This document shows positions 33,185-43,624 of a DNA stretch of 64,000 bases, in pieces; the stretch's first letter is position 1; every line of letters starts with the position of its first letter. Source of the DNA: Rhodocyclaceae bacterium (lineage in GTDB: Bacteria > Pseudomonadota > Gammaproteobacteria > Burkholderiales > CAIKXV01); assembly GCA_020248265.1 (NCBI GenBank), contig JADCHX010000011.1, forward strand, positions 326,670 to 390,669. The letters are read 5' to 3'. A model generated the notes under the pieces. The model made no database searches, was not told the origin of the DNA, and saw only the letters and a list, made by a program, of their open reading frames with translations. Made by a program: the position numbers and the translations under genes.

Positions 33185-34638
33185 GCGAGTGTGGGAGGCG
33201 GTACGAAGGCGTGGTAGTGGCGCTCGATCAGCGCGGCGAGGCGGATGGTCGACAGGTCGGCAAATTGCGGCCCGATGATCTGCACGCCGGTGGGCAATCC
33301 GTCGGCGGTGATCGCGATCGGCGCCATGGTCGCTGGCAGGCAGCCGAGGCTGGCGAAACCCATCCAGAATATCTGTTGCACATCGGCCATCGGTTCGCCG
33401 TCGATGTCGATCATGCGTTCCCAGCGCCGCCCCGATGGATTCTGCGGATAGGCCACGGTCGCGGCACCCGGACACAGCAGGAAGTCGTGGTCGCGGAAGA
33501 AGTCGTCCCAGACCTGGCGCAACCGCTGGCGCTCGTTCTCGAGCAGCATCCATTCGCGGTGCGCGAGCGTGTTGCCGCGCAGCTGGTCGGCGGCGTAGCT
33601 GCGATCGTCCGGAGACAGCTTGTCCCGTTCGGCCACCGCCCGCAGGAATCCCGCGTCATCGAACGCGCGCATCGAAGTCGCGGCCCGCCGCAGCAGCACG
33701 TAAAGCCGGTCGTGCGCTGCGACGTCGAAGGGCAGATCGACCGGCATCTTCACCCTCGCACCCTGCCGTGCGAGGAACCGGCCGAGTTTCACGACCTCGT
33801 CGGCGACGACACGCGACACGCGGGTCGCCGGGTGCGACGGCAGCACCGCGACGCGCAATCCCTTGAACCCGTCGAAGCACGGTGCCGGCAGCGAGAGCCG
33901 GTAGGCCCGGGCATCGTTGCCGGCCGGGCCGGCGGTCGCCTTCAGCGCGATCGCGAGGTCACCCGCCGACCGTGCGAGCGGACCGACCACCGAGATCTCC
34001 GGTGGCGACCAGAAGCCGGGCAACGCGTGACCGCGGCCCGGTACGATCGCGTAGCTGGACTTGTGCCCGTAGATGCCACACAGGTGCGACGGACCGCGAA
34101 TCGAGCCGCCGATGTCGGACCCGTATTCGAGCGCGCTGATGCCGGCGGACAGCGCGCAGGCCGCGCCGCCGGAGGAGCCACCGGGCGTGAGTCCTGCGCC
34201 CCAGGGGCTGTTGGTGGTGCCGTAGACCGGGTTGAACGTCTGCCAGTCGGCGAGCATCACCGGTACGTTGCTCTTGCCCCAGATTACTGCACCGGCCGCA
34301 CGCAACCGCTCCACGACGAGCGAATCGCGTGCGGCGACGTTGCCTCGGTGTGCCTCCAGGCCCCAGGTGGTCGGCAGCCCCGCGACATCGAACGATTCCT
34401 TCACCGTCATCGGTACGCCGGCCAGCGGCCCGGGCCGCTCGCCGCGCGCGATCGCACGGTCGATCGCGCCGGCCTGCCGCCGCGCCTTCGCGAGGTCGGT
34501 CACGACGACTGCATTCAGCGACGGATGCAGCCGGCGCTGGCGATCGACGAAGTAATCGAGCGCATCGCGCGCGGAGAACTCGCCGCGCGCGATGCGGCGC
34601 GCGATCGAGGCCGCGGAATCGAAGGCGATCTCCCTCAC
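33181..34638 (-). CDS. Amidase-signature family amidase
   Basis: The 485-residue enzyme has the Ser-cisSer-Lys catalytic triad of the amidase-signature family: Lys in MTVKESFDV, Ser in TPGGSSGGAACALSAG, and the second Ser in GSDIGGSIRGPSHLCG. It hydrolyses an amide to the acid and ammonia; the substrate is not evident. The start is GTG 34638, 10 bp after the SDR stop. SDR, amidase and Bug receptor are transcribed together, 34649 to 32165. An upstream extension would run into the SDR gene. Confidence 0.92.
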   Translation of the reverse strand: MREIAFDSAASIARRIARGEFSARDALDYFVDRQRRLHPSLNAVVVTDLAKARRQAGAIDRAIARGERPGPLAGVPMTVKESFDVAGLPTTWGLEAHRGNVAARDSLVVERLRAAGAVIWGKSNVPVMLADWQTFNPVYGTTNSPWGAGLTPGGSSGGAACALSAGISALEYGSDIGGSIRGPSHLCGIYGHKSSYAIVPGRGHALPGFWSPPEISVVGPLARSAGDLAIALKATAGPAGNDARAYRLSLPAPCFDGFKGLRVAVLPSHPATRVSRVVADEVVKLGRFLARQGARVKMPVDLPFDVAAHDRLYVLLRRAATSMRAFDDAGFLRAVAERDKLSPDDRSYAADQLRGNTLAHREWMLLENERQRLRQVWDDFFRDHDFLLCPGAATVAYPQNPSGRRWERMIDIDGEPMADVQQIFWMGFASLGCLPATMAPIAITADGLPTGVQIIGPQFADLSTIRLAALIERHYHAFVPPPTLA

Positions 34639-34648
34639 CGGAAGCGCC

Positions 34649-35560
34649 CTAGACCGGATCCCAGCTGAACACGTCCTGCGAGCGGTCCAGCGGGAAGAAC
34701 GATTTCGCCAGAGAAGGCATTGCATGCTCGGCGATCGATTCCGGCGTCCACCCTTCCGACCGGTGCACGCTGCGCACCGGCCGAGGCTGGCTGAACAGGA
34801 ACACCTCGTTGTTGCGTACGCCGAACACCTGGGCGTTGACGTCCTGCGCCGCGTCGGACAGCAGGTAGACCGCGAGCGGCGCGATCTTCGCCGGCGTCAT
34901 CTGCTGCAGCTTGGCCACGCGCGCGACCTGGTCGGGCGTGTCGGTCGGGATCGACGCGATCATCCGGCTCCAGGCGAACGGCGCGATGCAGTTCGAGCGC
35001 ACGTTGAACTTCTGCATGTCTAGCGCGATCGACTTCGACAGCGCGGTCAGCGCCAGCTTGGCGGCCGAGTAGTTGGCCTGGCCGAAGTTGCCGACCAGCC
35101 CGGAGGTAGACGTCATGAACACGTAGGCACCGCTGCCCTGTTCCTTGAAGTGGTTGGCGGCGGCGCGCGCGACGTGGTACGACCCGTACAGGTGGACCTT
35201 GACGACCGCATCGAACTCGACTTCGCTCATCTTGTGGAAGAAGCGGTCGCGCAGGATGCCGGCGTTGTTGATCACACCGTCGATGCGGTCGAACGCGGCC
35301 AGCGCGCTGCCCACTATGCCTTCGCCGCCCTTCGGATCGGCGACGTTGTCGGTGTTCGCCACGGCGCGGCCACCGGCGGCCAGGATCTCGTCGACGACCT
35401 GCTGCGCCGGACCGGCGTCCAGGCCTTCACCGGTGAGCGATGCCCCGATGTCGTTGACCACCACCGAGGCCCCCGCCGCGGCGCACGCCAGCGCCAGGTC
35501 GCGGCCGATCCCGCCTCCTGCACCTGTGACCGCCACCACCTTGCCGTCGAGCATTCCCAT
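34649..35560 (-). CDS. Short-chain dehydrogenase/reductase (MFE-2-like)
   Basis: The 303-residue NAD(P)-dependent oxidoreductase has the Rossmann motif TGAGGGIGRD, the NNAG motif (GVINNAGI) and the catalytic YSAAK. The long form and segments such as VVVNDIGASLTGEG and DRFFHKMSEVEFD resemble the dehydrogenase part of peroxisomal multifunctional enzyme type 2, which acts on 3-hydroxyacyl-CoA. It is the first gene of the SDR-amidase-Bug set. A palindromic repeat lies upstream at 35603-35659. Confidence 0.9.
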   Translation of the reverse strand: MGMLDGKVVAVTGAGGGIGRDLALACAAAGASVVVNDIGASLTGEGLDAGPAQQVVDEILAAGGRAVANTDNVADPKGGEGIVGSALAAFDRIDGVINNAGILRDRFFHKMSEVEFDAVVKVHLYGSYHVARAAANHFKEQGSGAYVFMTSTSGLVGNFGQANYSAAKLALTALSKSIALDMQKFNVRSNCIAPFAWSRMIASIPTDTPDQVARVAKLQQMTPAKIAPLAVYLLSDAAQDVNAQVFGVRNNEVFLFSQPRPVRSVHRSEGWTPESIAEHAMPSLAKSFFPLDRSQDVFSWDPV

Positions 35561-35602
35561 CTGTGCCTCCTCCTGCGTTGGCTGCCGCCGCGTCCGGGCG
35601 CT

Positions 35603-35659
35603 GACCCTGGGGTCTGACCCCGGGGTCAGACCCCAGGGTCAACCCCAGGGTCAGACCCC
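35603..35659. repeat. 38-bp perfect palindrome with a third partial copy, REP-like
   Basis: GACCCTGGGGTCTGACCCC at 35603-35621 is followed directly by its exact reverse complement at 35622-35640, a 38-bp palindrome without a loop. A third, shorter copy of the same arm (ACCCCAGGGTCAGACCCC) follows at 35642-35659. The GGGGTCTGACCCC core is common in intergenic repeats of many environmental proteobacteria, some of them linked to REP-associated tyrosine transposases. No such transposase is in the window. It lies between the SDR start and the stop of the puuD gene. Confidence 0.85.
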
Positions 35660-35685
35660 GGCACCTCCGGCATCTGCCTTTCCGG

Positions 35686-36870
35686 TCAGCGCCCGGGAGC
35701 GGCGTCGCGATACCAGGCGGCGATGATCGCACGCTCGTCGTCGGTGATGCCGGTCAGGTTGCCGGGCGGCATCACCTTCGCCAGTACGGTCTGCTGGTGG
35801 ATCTTCTGCGCAAGCTGTGCGATCCGCTCGGGTGTATCGAGCATGATGCCCCCCGGCGGCTGTGCGAATCCCGGCTGCGTCGGCGTGGCCGCGTGGCACG
35901 ACTGGCAGCGCAGCGCGATTACCTGCTGCACGTCGGCGATCGTCGCCGTGCGACCGGCGCTGCCTTCGGGTGCTCGCGGCACGATCAGTGCCGCGAGCAC
36001 GACCACCATTGCCGCAGCCGCCGCCGGCAGCCAGGCGATGGTCTGGCCGGCATTGCGCCGGTTGAAGTAGTGACGGACGACGCCGCCGATCAGGAACACC
36101 GCGACCAGTACTGCCCATGCCTGCGGATGGCCATAGGTCATCGGATAGTGTCCGGACAGCATGATGAACACGACCGGCAGCGTCACGTAGTTGTTGTGTA
36201 CCGAGCGCTGCTTGCCCCAGCGGCCGTACTTCGGATCCGGCACCTCGCCGGCGGACATGGCCGCGACCATCTTCTTCTGGCCCGGAATGATCACCATCGC
36301 CACGTTGGCCACCATGATGGTCCCCACCATCACGCCCACCTGCAGGTAGGCGCCGCGCCCGCCGAACACCTGCGCGCAGCCCCAGGCGGCCAGGGCGATC
36401 AGCACGAAGCCCACCAGTGCGAGCCACCCGTCATGCCTGCCCAGCGGCGATCGGCACAGCCCGTCATAGACCAGCCAGCCGGCGACGATCAGGCCGAGGC
36501 TCGCCAGCACCGCGGTCGACGGCGCGATGTCGAGTACCGCGCGGTCGATCAGCATGGTCTCGGCATGGAGGTAGTAGGTGACCACGAACAGCGCGAAGCC
36601 GCTGATCCAGGTCCAGTAGGCTTCCCACTTGAACCAGTGCAGCCGCTCCGGCAGCCGGTCGGGCGCGACCACGTACTTCTGCTTGTGGTAGAAGCCGCCG
36701 CCGTGGATGGACCAGTTCTCGCCGAGCACACCCTTCTTCGGTGGGTTCGGCGGATCGAGCGAGTTGTCGAGCGCGACGAAATAGAAGGAGGCGCCGATCC
36801 AGACGATGCCGGCGATCACGTGCAGCCAGCGCAGCAGCAGGCTGGCCCAGTCGAGGAGGTAAGCTTCCAT
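35686..36870 (-). CDS. puuD: Urate hydroxylase PuuD (membrane domain plus cytochrome c)
   Basis: The 394-residue protein has about eight membrane helices (residues 12-300), with family-like WLHVIAGIVWIGASFYFV and the hydrophilic loop SIHGGGFYHKQKY, then a C-terminal cytochrome c domain with the haem motif CQSCH and the later Met ligand. PuuD oxidises urate to 5-hydroxyisourate, passing electrons to the haem. Start ATG 36870. No other purine-catabolism gene (allantoinase, uraD, uraH, xdh) is in the window. Confidence 0.88.
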   Translation of the reverse strand: MEAYLLDWASLLLRWLHVIAGIVWIGASFYFVALDNSLDPPNPPKKGVLGENWSIHGGGFYHKQKYVVAPDRLPERLHWFKWEAYWTWISGFALFVVTYYLHAETMLIDRAVLDIAPSTAVLASLGLIVAGWLVYDGLCRSPLGRHDGWLALVGFVLIALAAWGCAQVFGGRGAYLQVGVMVGTIMVANVAMVIIPGQKKMVAAMSAGEVPDPKYGRWGKQRSVHNNYVTLPVVFIMLSGHYPMTYGHPQAWAVLVAVFLIGGVVRHYFNRRNAGQTIAWLPAAAAAMVVVLAALIVPRAPEGSAGRTATIADVQQVIALRCQSCHAATPTQPGFAQPPGGIMLDTPERIAQLAQKIHQQTVLAKVMPPGNLTGITDDERAIIAAWYRDAAPGR

Positions 36871-37006
36871 GGAGTCGCGTCCGCGTTGCAGTGCATCGAT
36901 GTTACTACGCGTCCCGTGTGCGCTTTGCGGTACGCTGTGCGGGCAGAGAAAATAAACGAGTGTCCGCACGCAACCGTCGGGCGGCCGAACCGGAGGAGCA
37001 AGACCG

Positions 37007-38008
37007 ATGAAGCGCACCGTCGCCGCTTTCGCGGCCCATGCTGCATGCCTGCTGTCGATCCCGTTGTGCCTGGCCCTGCCGCCGACATCGTCGCAGGCAC
37101 AGGGAACCGCCTGGCCGAATCGGCCGCTCAGGATGCTCGTGCCGTTTGTCGCTGGCGGCTCCTCGGACATTGTCGGACGCAGCGTCGCCCTGCGCATGCA
37201 GGAGGCGCTCGGCCAGACTGTCATCGTCGATAACCGGCCCGGCGCCAACGGTGCGATCGCCGGCCAGATGCTGGCCAAGGCCAGCCCCGACGGATACACG
37301 CTGATGGTCGGCTCGATCGGAGTGTTCGCGATCAACGTTGCGCTGTTCAAGGACCTTTCCTACGACCCGCTGCGCGACTACGACCTGCTTACCGTCGCGG
37401 TACGGAACCCGAATGTGCTGATCACCAGCCAGAAGGTCGCCGCGGCGAGCGTGAAGGACCTGATCGGCCTGCTGCAGAAGACCCCCGGCAAGCTGACCTT
37501 CGTGTCGTCGGGCACAGGGTCTTCTGACCATCTTTCTGCCGAGCTGTTCTGGCAACGGACGAAGACCACCGGCATCCATGTGCCATACAAGGGCGGTGCC
37601 GCCGCGATGGCCGACATGGTCGGCGGCCAGGTCGATGCGTCGTTCCAGAACCTCGGCGCGGCGACGGGCCACATCAAGGCCGGCCGGCTGCGTGCGCTCG
37701 CAGTCACCGGCGATCGCCGGTCTCCGCAGTTGCCTGAAGTACCGACGATGCTAGAGCTCGGCTTCCCGGGCTTCGAGGTCTATTCCTGGCAGGCGTTCGC
37801 TGCTCCGCGAGGCCTGCCGAAGGACATCCGCAGCCGGATGGAAGGCGCGGTGGTCTCGGCGCTCAGGCTCCCGCAGGTACGCCAGTCGATGGACGAGATC
37901 GGCTTCGAGGTGGTCGCCAACACCAGCGCCGAGTTCGAGGCCTTCCTCCGGGGCGAGATAGCGCGCTGGAAGCAGGTCGTGCAGACTGCAAACATCCAGC
38001 CGAACTGA
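37007..38008 (+). CDS. Bug-family (TctC) periplasmic solute receptor 4
   Basis: The 333-residue receptor starts at ATG 37007 behind GGAGGAG. A signal peptide runs to about residue 30 (SSQAQ). Family blocks are WPNRPLRMLVPFVAGGSSDIVGR, GQTVIVDNRPGANGAIAGQ and HVPYKGGAAAMADMVGGQVDAS. The quinone oxidoreductase gene follows 10 bp later, so the two are likely one transcript. No membrane components are nearby; the ligand is unknown. Its upstream region is divergent with puuD (136 bp). Confidence 0.92.
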   Translation: MKRTVAAFAAHAACLLSIPLCLALPPTSSQAQGTAWPNRPLRMLVPFVAGGSSDIVGRSVALRMQEALGQTVIVDNRPGANGAIAGQMLAKASPDGYTLMVGSIGVFAINVALFKDLSYDPLRDYDLLTVAVRNPNVLITSQKVAAASVKDLIGLLQKTPGKLTFVSSGTGSSDHLSAELFWQRTKTTGIHVPYKGGAAAMADMVGGQVDASFQNLGAATGHIKAGRLRALAVTGDRRSPQLPEVPTMLELGFPGFEVYSWQAFAAPRGLPKDIRSRMEGAVVSALRLPQVRQSMDEIGFEVVANTSAEFEAFLRGEIARWKQVVQTANIQPN

Positions 38009-38018
38009 CGGAGTCGCG

Positions 38019-39005
38019 ATGCTTGCCGCATGGTACGAAACGAACGGGCCTGCAGGCGAGGTGTTGCAGGTCGGCGAAAGGCCCGACCCGGAGCCCGGTC
38101 CGCACGAGGTTCGCGTCCGGCTGCATGCCGCAGCGGTGAATCCCTCTGACGTGAAGGCGCGCGCCGGTTCGCGCAAGCCGATACCACCTTACGTGATCCC
38201 GGGCAGCGACGGTGCCGGCCGCATCGACCGCGTCGGACCCTACGTCGACCCCGGACGAATCGGCGAGCGCGTCTGGATCTACAACGCGCAGTGGGGCCGG
38301 CCGTTCGGGGCGAGCGCGCAGTTCGTCTGCCTGCCCGAGACGCTGGCCGTTCCCTTGCCGGAATCGCTCGATTTCGCGCAGGGCGCATGCCTCGGCATCC
38401 CCTGCATGACCGCCCACCGGTGCCTGTTCGCCGACGGGCCGGTCGCTGGCCTGAACGTGCTGGTCACCGGCGGCGCGGGCGTCGTCGGCCACTACGCGAT
38501 CCAGTTGGCGAAATGGGCCGGGGCTCGCGTGGCCGCGACGGTCAGTTCGCCCGAGAAGGCCGCGCATGCGCACGCGGCAGGCGCAGACGTCGTGGTCGAC
38601 TACCGGCGTTCGGACGTGGTGCGGGAAGTGCGGGCGGCGCTGGGCGGCATCGATCGGGTGGTGGAGGTCGACCTCGGCGTGAACCTGCCGGTGTCTGCTG
38701 AACTGCTGCGGCCCAACGGTGCGATCGCCGCCTACGCGACTACCGGCAAGCCGGTGCCCGAGCTTCCCTATGCGTCGATGCTCTGGAAGAACCCGGTGGT
38801 GCGGCAGGTGTTCGTCTACACCATGCCCGATGCCGCGAAGCGCCACGCGATCGCCGACATCGGCCGCTGGTTGCGGGAAGAAAAGTCAGTCGGCGGACCT
38901 TCATTTGCGATCTCCGGGCGTTTTCCGCTGGAGCATGCGGTGGACGCGCACCGCGCGGTGGAATCGGGCACGAAGATCGGGCAGGTTGTGCTCGATATTC
39001 CCTAG
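38019..39005 (+). CDS. Quinone oxidoreductase-like zinc-independent alcohol dehydrogenase (MDR family)
   Basis: The 328-residue NADPH-dependent enzyme has the MDR N-terminal domain (HEVRVRLHAAAVNPSDVKARAG) and the nucleotide-binding domain with VTGGAGVVGHYAIQLAKWAG. The usual catalytic and structural zinc cysteines of alcohol dehydrogenases are not present, so it belongs with the zeta-crystallin/QOR group that reduces quinones or enones. The substrate is not known. It starts at ATG 38019 and is probably co-transcribed with the upstream Bug receptor. Confidence 0.9.
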   Translation: MLAAWYETNGPAGEVLQVGERPDPEPGPHEVRVRLHAAAVNPSDVKARAGSRKPIPPYVIPGSDGAGRIDRVGPYVDPGRIGERVWIYNAQWGRPFGASAQFVCLPETLAVPLPESLDFAQGACLGIPCMTAHRCLFADGPVAGLNVLVTGGAGVVGHYAIQLAKWAGARVAATVSSPEKAAHAHAAGADVVVDYRRSDVVREVRAALGGIDRVVEVDLGVNLPVSAELLRPNGAIAAYATTGKPVPELPYASMLWKNPVVRQVFVYTMPDAAKRHAIADIGRWLREEKSVGGPSFAISGRFPLEHAVDAHRAVESGTKIGQVVLDIP

Positions 39006-39021
39006 CGTGCACGAGGCTGCG

Positions 39022-39462
39022 ATGGACGAGCAAGCGCGCGAACTGCTGGCCGCACTGGTCAACCGAGTGCTGCGGCACCCTGAAGAAGCGAAGGACATCG
39101 ACGCACAGCGAGCAGTGCAGCGGCTGGTGGCGGCGCGCGCCGATGCTCCCTACCTGCTGCTGCAGCGGGCTCTGGTACTGGAGGTCGCGCTGGCGCAGGT
39201 GCACGCGGAGATCGCGCGCCTGCGCGGCGGCGCAGCGATCGCTGCTAACGATCCGGGAATGCCGGCGAGTACGCCGGCCGACAGCGCCGACAGCGCGGCG
39301 CGTGCCGCCGCTGCGCTTCCGTCGCGTGGTTTCCTGCGTGATGCGGCGGCGATCAGTGCCGGGGTACTCGGCGGCAACCTGCTGGTGGCCGCCGCCACTG
39401 CGCTGTTCGACGACGATGCGCACGATACCGGGGCCGATTTCGACCCCGGCGACCTGATCTAG
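39022..39462 (+). CDS. DUF2076-like protein
   Basis: The 146-residue acidic protein has an N-terminal helical segment (EQARELLAALVNRVLRHPEEAKDID), a central low-complexity stretch rich in Ala, Ser and Asp, and a hydrophobic segment near residues 112-130 (ISAGVLGGNLLVAAATALF) before an acidic C-terminus. This pattern fits the DUF2076 family of periplasmic or membrane-associated ligand-binding-like proteins of unknown role. ATG 39022 is chosen; GTG 39007 is possible. It starts 16 bp after the oxidoreductase stop and ends 42 bp from the dnaJ stop (convergent). Confidence 0.78.
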   Translation: MDEQARELLAALVNRVLRHPEEAKDIDAQRAVQRLVAARADAPYLLLQRALVLEVALAQVHAEIARLRGGAAIAANDPGMPASTPADSADSAARAAAALPSRGFLRDAAAISAGVLGGNLLVAAATALFDDDAHDTGADFDPGDLI

Positions 39463-39504
39463 CTGGCCACGCCACCCGGTGCCGGTCGACCGGGCCTGCC
39501 CGGG

Positions 39505-40620
39505 CTAGCCGCCGAAGAAGTCGCGCACCTTGTCGAACCAGCCCTTTGCCTGAGGATTGTGCCGCGAAGGATCTTCCTTCGCGATGGCTTCGAATTCCTC
39601 CAGCAGTTCGCGCTGCCGATGGGTCAGGTTCACCGGCGTCTCGACGTACACATGGCACAGCAGGTCGCCGAAGCCTGAACCACGCACCTGCTTGATACCC
39701 TTGCCGCGCAGCCGGAACACCTTGCCCGTCTGTGTCTCGGCAGGTATGCGGATCTGTGCATGGCCGTCGAGCGTGGGGATCTCGATCTCGCCGCCCAGGG
39801 CGGCCGTTGCGATGCTCACCGGCATGTCGCAATGCAGGTCGTTCCCGTCGCGCTTGAAGATCGCGTGCGGCTTCAGGTGCATCACGACGTACAGATCGCC
39901 GGGCGGACCGCCGTTCGCGCCAGCCTCGCCTTCGCCCGAAAGCCGGATGCGGTCGCCGTCGTCGACACCGGCCGGGATTTTCACCGACAGCGTCTTCTGC
40001 TGCTTCACGAAGCCGGCGCCGTTGCAGTTCGTGCAGGGGGTCGGCACGATCTTGCCTGTGCCGTGGCAGCGCGGGCAGGTCTGCTGGATCGAGAAGAAGC
40101 CCTGCTGCATGCGCACCTGGCCATGGCCGTCGCAGGTGGGGCAGCCCACCGGCCTGGTACCGGGCTTTGCGCCGCTGCCTTCGCAGACCTCGCACTTCGC
40201 CTGGTTCGGGATGCGGATCTGCGTGTCGGTGCCGCGTGCCGCCTCCTCGAGCGAGATCTCGAGGTTGTAGCGCAGGTCGGCCCCGCGGTAGACGCCGTTG
40301 CGTCCGCGTCCGCCGCCACCGAAGATCTCGCCGAAGATGTCGCCGAACGCATCGGCGAAGCCGCCCATGCCGGCGCCGCCGCCGCCCATCGAGGAATCGA
40401 CGCCCGCATGGCCGTACTGGTCGTAGGCTGCGCGCTTGCTGGGGTCGGACAGCATCTCGTAGGCTTCCTTCGCCTCCTTGAATGCCTCTTCCGATTTCGG
40501 GTTGTCCGGGTTCCGGTCGGGATGGTGCTTCATCGCCAGCCGGCGGTACGCTTTCTTCAGCGTGTCCTCGTCGGCATCCCGGTTGACGCCGAGCACTTCG
40601 TAGTAGTCACGCTTGGCCAT
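39505..40620 (-). CDS. dnaJ: Co-chaperone DnaJ
   Basis: The 371-residue Hsp40 stimulates DnaK's ATPase and delivers unfolded proteins. The J-domain has [10 protein letters not shown] and HHPDRNP (the HPD triad), then a Gly/Phe-rich linker and four zinc-finger repeats: [24 protein letters not shown] and CTNCNGAG. Start ATG 40620. It lies downstream of dnaK, 119 bp away, with a terminator-like hairpin between them. It is the last gene of grpE-dnaK-dnaJ. Confidence 0.98.
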   Translation of the reverse strand: MAKRDYYEVLGVNRDADEDTLKKAYRRLAMKHHPDRNPDNPKSEEAFKEAKEAYEMLSDPSKRAAYDQYGHAGVDSSMGGGGAGMGGFADAFGDIFGEIFGGGGRGRNGVYRGADLRYNLEISLEEAARGTDTQIRIPNQAKCEVCEGSGAKPGTRPVGCPTCDGHGQVRMQQGFFSIQQTCPRCHGTGKIVPTPCTNCNGAGFVKQQKTLSVKIPAGVDDGDRIRLSGEGEAGANGGPPGDLYVVMHLKPHAIFKRDGNDLHCDMPVSIATAALGGEIEIPTLDGHAQIRIPAETQTGKVFRLRGKGIKQVRGSGFGDLLCHVYVETPVNLTHRQRELLEEFEAIAKEDPSRHNPQAKGWFDKVRDFFGG

Positions 40621-40695
40621 CGGTCTTTCTCTTCGACTGCTGCAGGGCAGGGTTCGGGTTGGACGGTCGTTTCGCAGTGCGTCCACCACAAGCGA

Positions 40696-40721
40696 AAGGC
40701 GGCTGATCGCTCAGCCGCCTT
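40696..40721 (-). terminator. Terminator-like hairpin between dnaK and dnaJ
   Basis: On the minus strand AAGGCGGCTGA, loop GCGA, TCAGCCGCCTT, an 11-bp perfect stem, is followed by a short T-rich stretch (TCGCTTG). It could end some transcripts after dnaK or protect the mRNA 3' end, so that dnaJ is made at a lower level. The T-run is too short for certain termination. Confidence 0.5.
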
Positions 40722-40739
40722 CGCCCGGGGTGCTGCCCG

Positions 40740-42668
<1,929 letters not shown>

Positions 42669-42787
42669 TTGCTGTTCCTCTCGGGGAGTTCGTTGATTCT
42701 GCAGGGTAGATGGCGCTTGCAGGAAAGCCTGGCGTCCGCCTCAGGATCCTGCGCATGCGTCAAAGCTTGGGATCGGAGGCGCGCTTT

Positions 42788-43363
42788 TCAAGCAGGGGCC
42801 GTGCCGGAATCGTCCGTACCGGGCCTGGGCTTGGCGACCGCGACCATCGCAGGCCGGATCACCCGATCGTGCAGCTTGAAGCCCTTCTGGAACACCTGCA
42901 GCACCGAGTGCGCCGGGGCGTCGGACTCGATGGCAGTCATCGCCTGATGGTGGTGAGGGTCGAATTTCTCGCCGGTCGGGTCGAGCACCGTGACTCCGAA
43001 CTTCTCGAACGCCGCCTTGAGCTGCTTGCGCGTCAGTTCAACCCCATCGCGCAGTGACTCTGCCGTCGCGTTTCCGGTGGCCAGCGCGGCATCGAGCGCG
43101 TCGTAAACCGGAAGCAGTTCGCCAGCGAAGTTGTCGATCGCGTACTTGTGGGCACTCGATACGTCTGCCTGCGCACGCTTGCGGATATTGTCAGCTTCGG
43201 CCTTTGCCCGCAGCCAGTTTTCCTGGTGCTCCTGCGCAAGGGTTTCGGCCCTGGCCAGCGCCTCGGCGAGCCCTGCCGCATCGGCCGGCGCGCCGTGGGT
43301 GGCTGTTGCCGGATCCTGCGGCGATTCCGGCTGACCGGCCTGGGATGTATCATGTTGCGACAT
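42788..43363 (-). CDS. grpE: Nucleotide exchange factor GrpE
   Basis: GrpE opens DnaK to release ADP. The 191-residue protein has a long N-terminal helix (EALARAETLAQEHQENWLRAKAEADNIRKRA region), a hydrophobic dimer segment and the C-terminal beta domain with FDPHHHQAMTAIE and QKGFKLHDRVIRPAMVAVA. Start ATG 43363. Its gene leads grpE-dnaK-dnaJ, read from a sigma-32 promoter about 143 nt upstream. Confidence 0.96.
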   Translation of the reverse strand: MSQHDTSQAGQPESPQDPATATHGAPADAAGLAEALARAETLAQEHQENWLRAKAEADNIRKRAQADVSSAHKYAIDNFAGELLPVYDALDAALATGNATAESLRDGVELTRKQLKAAFEKFGVTVLDPTGEKFDPHHHQAMTAIESDAPAHSVLQVFQKGFKLHDRVIRPAMVAVAKPRPGTDDSGTAPA

Positions 43364-43417
43364 TGGTGTGCCTTTCCTTGGCGTATTCGGAACGCGGGAT
43401 CGAACGCCCCCGGGTTC

Positions 43418-43443
43418 CGTTCCTGTTTCACGTTCCTGTTTCA
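43418..43443. repeat. Two 13-bp tandem copies in the grpE leader
   Basis: CGTTCCTGTTTCA occurs at 43418-43430 and again at 43431-43443, exactly repeated, within the region transcribed into the grpE 5' untranslated leader. It may be a slippage product or a control element. Confidence 0.7.
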
Positions 43444-43494
43444 ATCCAGCCCGGGCCTGGTGCGTGCGTCGATTCGCTTCCGCTTCGGTGCTTG

Positions 43495-43517
43495 CATCAA
43501 CCCACGATGGGTTGATG
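43495..43517. promoter_or_regulatory. Inverted repeat overlapping the grpE sigma-32 promoter
   Basis: CATCAACCC-ACGAT-GGGTTGATG is a perfect 9-bp inverted repeat with a 5-bp centre. Its right arm covers the -10 element and its centre lies near the transcription start. It is not the CIRCE element of HrcA (TTAGCACTC-N9-GAGTGCTAA), although an hrcA gene lies 3 kb away. It could be an operator for another repressor. Confidence 0.55.
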
Positions 43518-43540
43518 GGGACACTCCGGCAGGATTCAAG
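43513..43540 (-). promoter_or_regulatory. Sigma-32 heat-shock promoter for grpE-dnaK-dnaJ
   Basis: On the minus strand CTTGAAT, a 13-bp spacer and CCCCATCA match the sigma-32 consensus CTTGAAA-N11-16-CCCCATNT at nearly all positions. The start would be near 43506, which gives the grpE leader about 143 nt. The promoter faces away from the divergent kinase gene. Confidence 0.75.
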
Positions 43541-43624
43541 GGCTGAAAACGTGCAAAGTTGGCTTCCGGCTGGCGCAAAGCAGGCGCATAATGTTGGAAT
43601 GTCGAAAAATAGCGCGAGCCGATA

